DNA from: RH-AL1 sp964243435
Lineage (GTDB): Bacteria > Pseudomonadota > Alphaproteobacteria > Rhizobiales > Beijerinckiaceae
DNA length: 8,992 bases
Direction: 5' to 3'
Assembly: GCA_964243435.1 (NCBI GenBank)
Contig: CAXTFM010000147.1
Coordinates: 1 to 8,992, forward strand
The notes under the pieces are model-generated. The model saw only the letters and a list, made by a program, of their open reading frames with translations, ran no database searches and had not been told where the DNA came from. Within the stretch, counting starts at the first letter, position 1. Every line of letters starts with the position of its first letter. Shown here in pieces: positions 6,258 through 8,992 of the stretch. The translations under genes and the position numbers were made by a program.

Positions 6258-7472
6258 ATGAAAGCAGCCGCCTACGCCGATGCGCCCGGCGGCCCGCTCC
6301 GCGGTGTCCGCGTGCTCGACCTGTCACGCCTGGTGGCCGGCAACATGTTGACCCACCAACTCGCCGATTTCGGCGCCGACGTGATCAAGGTGGAGCGTCC
6401 CGGCAGCGGCGACGACCTCCGCAATTGGCGGGTGCAAGACACGCCGCTGTTCTGGAAGGTGTACGCCCGCAACAAGCGCAGCCTGACCCTCGACCTGCGC
6501 CAGGCCGACGGCAGGACAATCCTCCTCGACCTCGTCGAAACCGCCGAGCTTCTCGTCGAAAGCTTCAGCCCGGGCACGCTGGAGCGCTGGGGCCTCGGCC
6601 CCGAGGAGTTGCACCGGCGCAACCCGAAGCTGGTTATCGTGCGCATCTCCGGCTGGGGCCAGACCGGCCCGTACCGCGACAAGCCCGGCTTCGGCTCGCT
6701 CGTCGAGGGCATGTCGGGCTTCGCCGCGGTCAACGGCGACGCCGACCGGCCGCCGCTGCTGCCGCCCCTCGCCCTGGCCGACATGATCGCCGGCTACGCC
6801 GGCGTCGGTGCCGCGATGATGGCGCTGCGCGAGGTCGAGCGCGGCGGCGGGCGCGGCCAGGTGGTCGACCTCGCCCTCTTCGACCCGATGTTCGCGACCC
6901 TCGGCCCCGCCGCGGCGGAGTACCGGCTCACCGGCCGGGTCAAGCCGCGCAGCGGCAGCCGCTCGACGCTGAGCTGCCCGCGCAACGTGTACCGCTGCCG
7001 CGACGGGCACTTCGTGTCGCTGTCGGCCTCGGTGCAGGCGGTCGCCGTGCGGCTGTTCCACGCCATCGGCCGGCCCGACCTCCTCGCCGACCCGCGCTTC
7101 GCCACCAACGAGGCCCGCGTCACCCATGACGACCTGCTCGATCCCATCGTTGCCGCGTTCATCGCCAGGATGACGCGCGAGGAGGCCCTTGCCTATTTCG
7201 CCGCCGCCGAGGTGACCGTCGGCCCCATCCTCGACGTCGCCGACCTCGTGGAGCACCCCTACGTCCTTGAGCGCGAGGTGCTGACGGCCTACCCCGACGA
7301 CGAGGTCGACGGCGGCCTGCCCATGCACCACGTGTCGCCGCGCCTGGAGGGCACGCCCGGCGCGGTCCACGCGCCGGCGCCGGCGCTGGGCGCCCACACG
7401 GCGGAGGTTCTGGCGGGCATCGGCGTCGACGCGGCGGCGCTGGCCGAGCTGCGCGAACGGGGGATCGTTTGA
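6258..7472 (+). CDS. class III CoA-transferase, CaiB/BaiF family
   Basis: Enzymes of this family move CoA between carboxylic acids through an aspartyl thioester intermediate. The 404 aa product matches the usual length of about 400. Family features are PLRGVRVLDLSRLVAG (13-28), ADFGADVIKVERPGSGD (36-52), RNKRSLTLDLR (71-81), SGWGQTGPYRDKPGF (131-145), and PLALADMIAGYAGVGAAMMA (170-189). In the last motif D175 is the expected catalytic aspartate. ATG 6258 places PLRGVRVLD at the normal distance from the N-terminus. In-frame starts at 6186 (GTG), 6198 and 6210 would add an unconserved basic leader, and the ribosome binding site is weak for all of them. The stop overlaps the next ATG by one base (TGATG). 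The CoA donor and acceptor cannot be read from the sequence; relatives act on itaconate, citramalate, mesaconate, carnitine, oxalate and others. Confidence 0.93.
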   Translation: MKAAAYADAPGGPLRGVRVLDLSRLVAGNMLTHQLADFGADVIKVERPGSGDDLRNWRVQDTPLFWKVYARNKRSLTLDLRQADGRTILLDLVETAELLVESFSPGTLERWGLGPEELHRRNPKLVIVRISGWGQTGPYRDKPGFGSLVEGMSGFAAVNGDADRPPLLPPLALADMIAGYAGVGAAMMALREVERGGGRGQVVDLALFDPMFATLGPAAAEYRLTGRVKPRSGSRSTLSCPRNVYRCRDGHFVSLSASVQAVAVRLFHAIGRPDLLADPRFATNEARVTHDDLLDPIVAAFIARMTREEALAYFAAAEVTVGPILDVADLVEHPYVLEREVLTAYPDDEVDGGLPMHHVSPRLEGTPGAVHAPAPALGAHTAEVLAGIGVDAAALAELRERGIV

Positions 7473-8356
7473 TGAACCGAGCCATGCCGCGCTGGCGTTC
7501 GGTGCTGTTCGTACCGGCCACCGCGACCAAGCTGATCGAGCGGGCGCAAACGCGCGGCGCCGACGCCCTCCAGCTCGACCTGGAGGACGCCCTGCCGGCG
7601 GCGGCGCGCGACGCGGCCCGCGCCGCCCTGCCCGACACGCTGGCCTTCCTGGCTCGGGGACCGGCGGCGCTGCTGGTGCGCATCAACCGGCCCTGGCGCG
7701 ACGCCGTCCGCGACCTGGAGGCGGTGGCCCGCCCCGGCCTCCGCGCGGTGACCCTGCCGAAGACCGAGAGCCCGGCCGACGTCGCCGTGGTGTCCGAGAT
7801 CCTCGACGAGCTGGAAGCCGAGCGCGGCCTGGCGTCAGGCGGCATCGGCGTCATCGCCCAGGTGGAGAGCGCGGCGGGCCTGCGCACCATGATGGCCGCC
7901 CCTGCTTTTCCGCCCCGCCTTTGCGGCGTCACCGTCGGCCCCGAGGACTACACGCTCGACCTCGGCATCGAGCCGACCCACGAGACCCTGCTGCAGCCGC
8001 TGAAGGACAGCATCACGGTCGCCCGCGCGGCGAAGGTGCCGGCGCTCGGCTTCGCCCGCACCATCGGCGACTTCAAGGACCTCACGGCCCTCGCCGAGGC
8101 GGTGGCGGAGGCCTACCGCCTCGGCGCGCGCGGCGCCTTCTGCGTCCACCCCGCGCAGGTGCCGGTGCTCAACGCCGGCTACCAGCCGAGCGCGGCGGCG
8201 GCGGCGAACGCCCGCGCCGTGGTCGCCGCCTTTGAGGAGGCCGTGCGCCGGGGCAGCGGCGTCGCCGCGCTCGACGGCGCGATGATCGACCGCCCGGTCT
8301 ACGAGCGCGCGCGCCGCATGCTCGCCGACTGCCGCAACGCGGAGCCGGCGGCTTGA
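7472..8356 (+). CDS. CoA-ester lyase, CitE/HpcH-HpaI family
   Basis: This TIM-barrel, Mg2+-dependent lyase family cleaves 3-hydroxyacyl-CoA esters such as malyl-, citramalyl- or citryl-type substrates into acetyl-CoA (or propionyl-CoA) and a 2-oxo acid. The product is 294 aa, normal for the stand-alone CitE-like group. Motifs are RSVLFVPATATKLIERA (9-25), DALQLDLEDALP (31-42, with D36 and E38), LLVRIN (67-72, R70), VTLPKTES (93-100), IAQVESAAGL (128-137, Mg-ligand candidate E132), GVTVGPEDYTLDLG (152-165, Mg-ligand candidate D159) and GAFCVHPAQV (221-230). ATG 7472 shares its A with the TGA of the CoA-transferase gene, so translation is coupled. Its stop overlaps the next start by four bases. 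Pairing with a class III CoA-transferase recalls itaconate/citramalate degradation (CoA-transferase plus citramalyl-CoA lyase). The hydratase of that pathway is not seen here, so the substrate stays open. Confidence 0.92.
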   Translation: MNRAMPRWRSVLFVPATATKLIERAQTRGADALQLDLEDALPAAARDAARAALPDTLAFLARGPAALLVRINRPWRDAVRDLEAVARPGLRAVTLPKTESPADVAVVSEILDELEAERGLASGGIGVIAQVESAAGLRTMMAAPAFPPRLCGVTVGPEDYTLDLGIEPTHETLLQPLKDSITVARAAKVPALGFARTIGDFKDLTALAEAVAEAYRLGARGAFCVHPAQVPVLNAGYQPSAAAAANARAVVAAFEEAVRRGSGVAALDGAMIDRPVYERARRMLADCRNAEPAA

Positions 8357-8992
8357 GCGCGCAGGGCATGATCGTCGCTCCGCAGCCCGAGGCGGCCGAG
8401 GCCGGCGCCGTGGTGCTGCGGCGCGGCGGCAACGCCGTCGATGCCGCGGTCGCCGCCGCCCTGGTGCAGACGGTGGTCGATCCGTTGATGTCGGGGATCG
8501 CCGGCTTCGGCTGCCTCCAGCTGTTCTCGGCCGACAAGGGCGCGCACCTGTGCATCGACGCGCACGGGCGCTGCCCGGCCGCGAGCACCCCCGACATGTG
8601 GGCCGACCGCATCCTCGGCGAAACCAGCGACGGCTTCGGCTTCATCCTGAAGGACAACGTCAACGAGCGCGGCTATCAGGCGGTCTGCACGTCGGGCATC
8701 CTCAAGGCCTTCGCCGAGGCGGTCGCCGCCTTCGGCACCTGGGATTGGGCCGACGTGGTCGCCCCCGCCATCGCGGAGGCCGAGCGCGGCGTCGTCGTGC
8801 GACCTCACGTGTACGCCGTGTGGACCCAGGACGAGCGGCGCTTCGGCCGCCTGAACTACGGCAACAAACTTGGCGTGTCGGACACCGGGCGCCGCGTCTA
8901 CCTCGACGCGGAGGGCGACTACCTCAAGCCGGGCCAGCGCTTCACCAATCCAGACATGACGCGCTCGCTCCAGCGCATCGCCAGGGAGGGCG
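8353..8992 (+). CDS. gamma-glutamyltransferase-family Ntn-hydrolase, 3' end outside window
   Basis: About 213 N-terminal codons of a gamma-glutamyltransferase (GGT)-like protein are present, out of roughly 530-580 expected. Family blocks are GMIVAPQPEAAEAGAVVLRR (5-24), GGNAVDAAVAAALVQ (25-39), DPLMSGIAGFG (43-53) and DAHGRCPAASTPDM (69-82). In the last block R73 may correspond to the substrate-carboxylate arginine of GGTs. The chosen start is TTG 8353, overlapping the lyase stop as TTGA. The alternative is ATG 8368, five codons later. Neither leaves room for a signal peptide, so this form should be cytoplasmic, unlike classical periplasmic GGT. The autoprocessing threonine that becomes the catalytic nucleophile lies beyond the window. 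GGT-like proteins also include acylases and amidohydrolases, so gamma-glutamyl specificity is not assured. It is co-transcribed with the CoA-transferase and lyase. Confidence 0.85.
   Translation, partial: MSAQGMIVAPQPEAAEAGAVVLRRGGNAVDAAVAAALVQTVVDPLMSGIAGFGCLQLFSADKGAHLCIDAHGRCPAASTPDMWADRILGETSDGFGFILKDNVNERGYQAVCTSGILKAFAEAVAAFGTWDWADVVAPAIAEAERGVVVRPHVYAVWTQDERRFGRLNYGNKLGVSDTGRRVYLDAEGDYLKPGQRFTNPDMTRSLQRIAREG

Noticed and set aside
6324..7397. A 357-codon minus-strand frame opposite the CoA-transferase
   Set aside because: The + strand frame carries the full set of class III CoA-transferase motifs; the opposite frame is a compositional shadow.
1..8992. Search for tRNA or rRNA genes, CRISPR repeats, insertion-sequence ends and transposases
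   Set aside because: No regularly spaced repeats, no cloverleaf-like segment and no transposase motif could be recognised by eye. The lesions in the LysR gene are not accompanied by a target-site duplication or inserted element.

Overview
The window is strongly GC-rich, with G/C-dominated third codon positions in the intact genes. Its gene content is typical of a soil- or plant-associated alphaproteobacterium, probably Hyphomicrobiales/Rhizobiales or Methylobacterium-like. That placement is inferred from composition and gene style, not from a marker gene. The contig carries one 100-N scaffold gap.

Layout. (1) Bases 1-529 hold no confident gene. A short stretch on the minus strand (about 1-175) has coding-like codon use and may be the eroded end of a gene. 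(2) Bases 577-4463 hold an aliphatic sulfonate utilisation operon on the + strand, in the order ssuA (periplasmic binding protein), ssuD (FMNH2-dependent alkanesulfonate monooxygenase), ssuC (permease), ssuB (ATPase). ssuB is interrupted by the N run. Both flanks of the gap encode the same stretch of the protein, so little or no real sequence is probably missing. No ssuE flavin reductase gene lies in the window. (3) Bases 4464-5197 hold a small secreted glycine/serine-rich protein gene on the minus strand with a very good ribosome binding site. Hairpins lie on both sides of it. (4) Bases 5198-6141 hold a LysR-type regulator gene on the minus strand, broken by an in-frame stop in the helix-turn-helix region and by about four frameshifts. 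(5) From 6258 to the window end there is a tightly packed + strand operon: a class III (CaiB/BaiF) CoA-transferase, a CitE/HpcH-type CoA-ester lyase, and the N-terminal part of a gamma-glutamyltransferase-family hydrolase that runs off the edge. The junctions overlap by 1 and 4 bases.

How the parts work together. SsuABC imports alkanesulfonates, and SsuD releases sulfite for sulfur assimilation using FMNH2 that must be supplied from elsewhere. The right-hand operon looks catabolic: an organic acid would be activated to its CoA ester and then cleaved, with the gamma-glutamyltransferase-like enzyme perhaps releasing the acid from an amide or gamma-glutamyl conjugate. The substrate cannot be read from the sequence. 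The dead LysR gene is divergent from this operon and shares an intergenic region containing a perfect TTGCG-N9-CGCAA dyad, so it was probably the operon's regulator. No clearly new system stands out. The most open questions are the CoA-transferase/lyase/GGT operon and the loss of its regulator.
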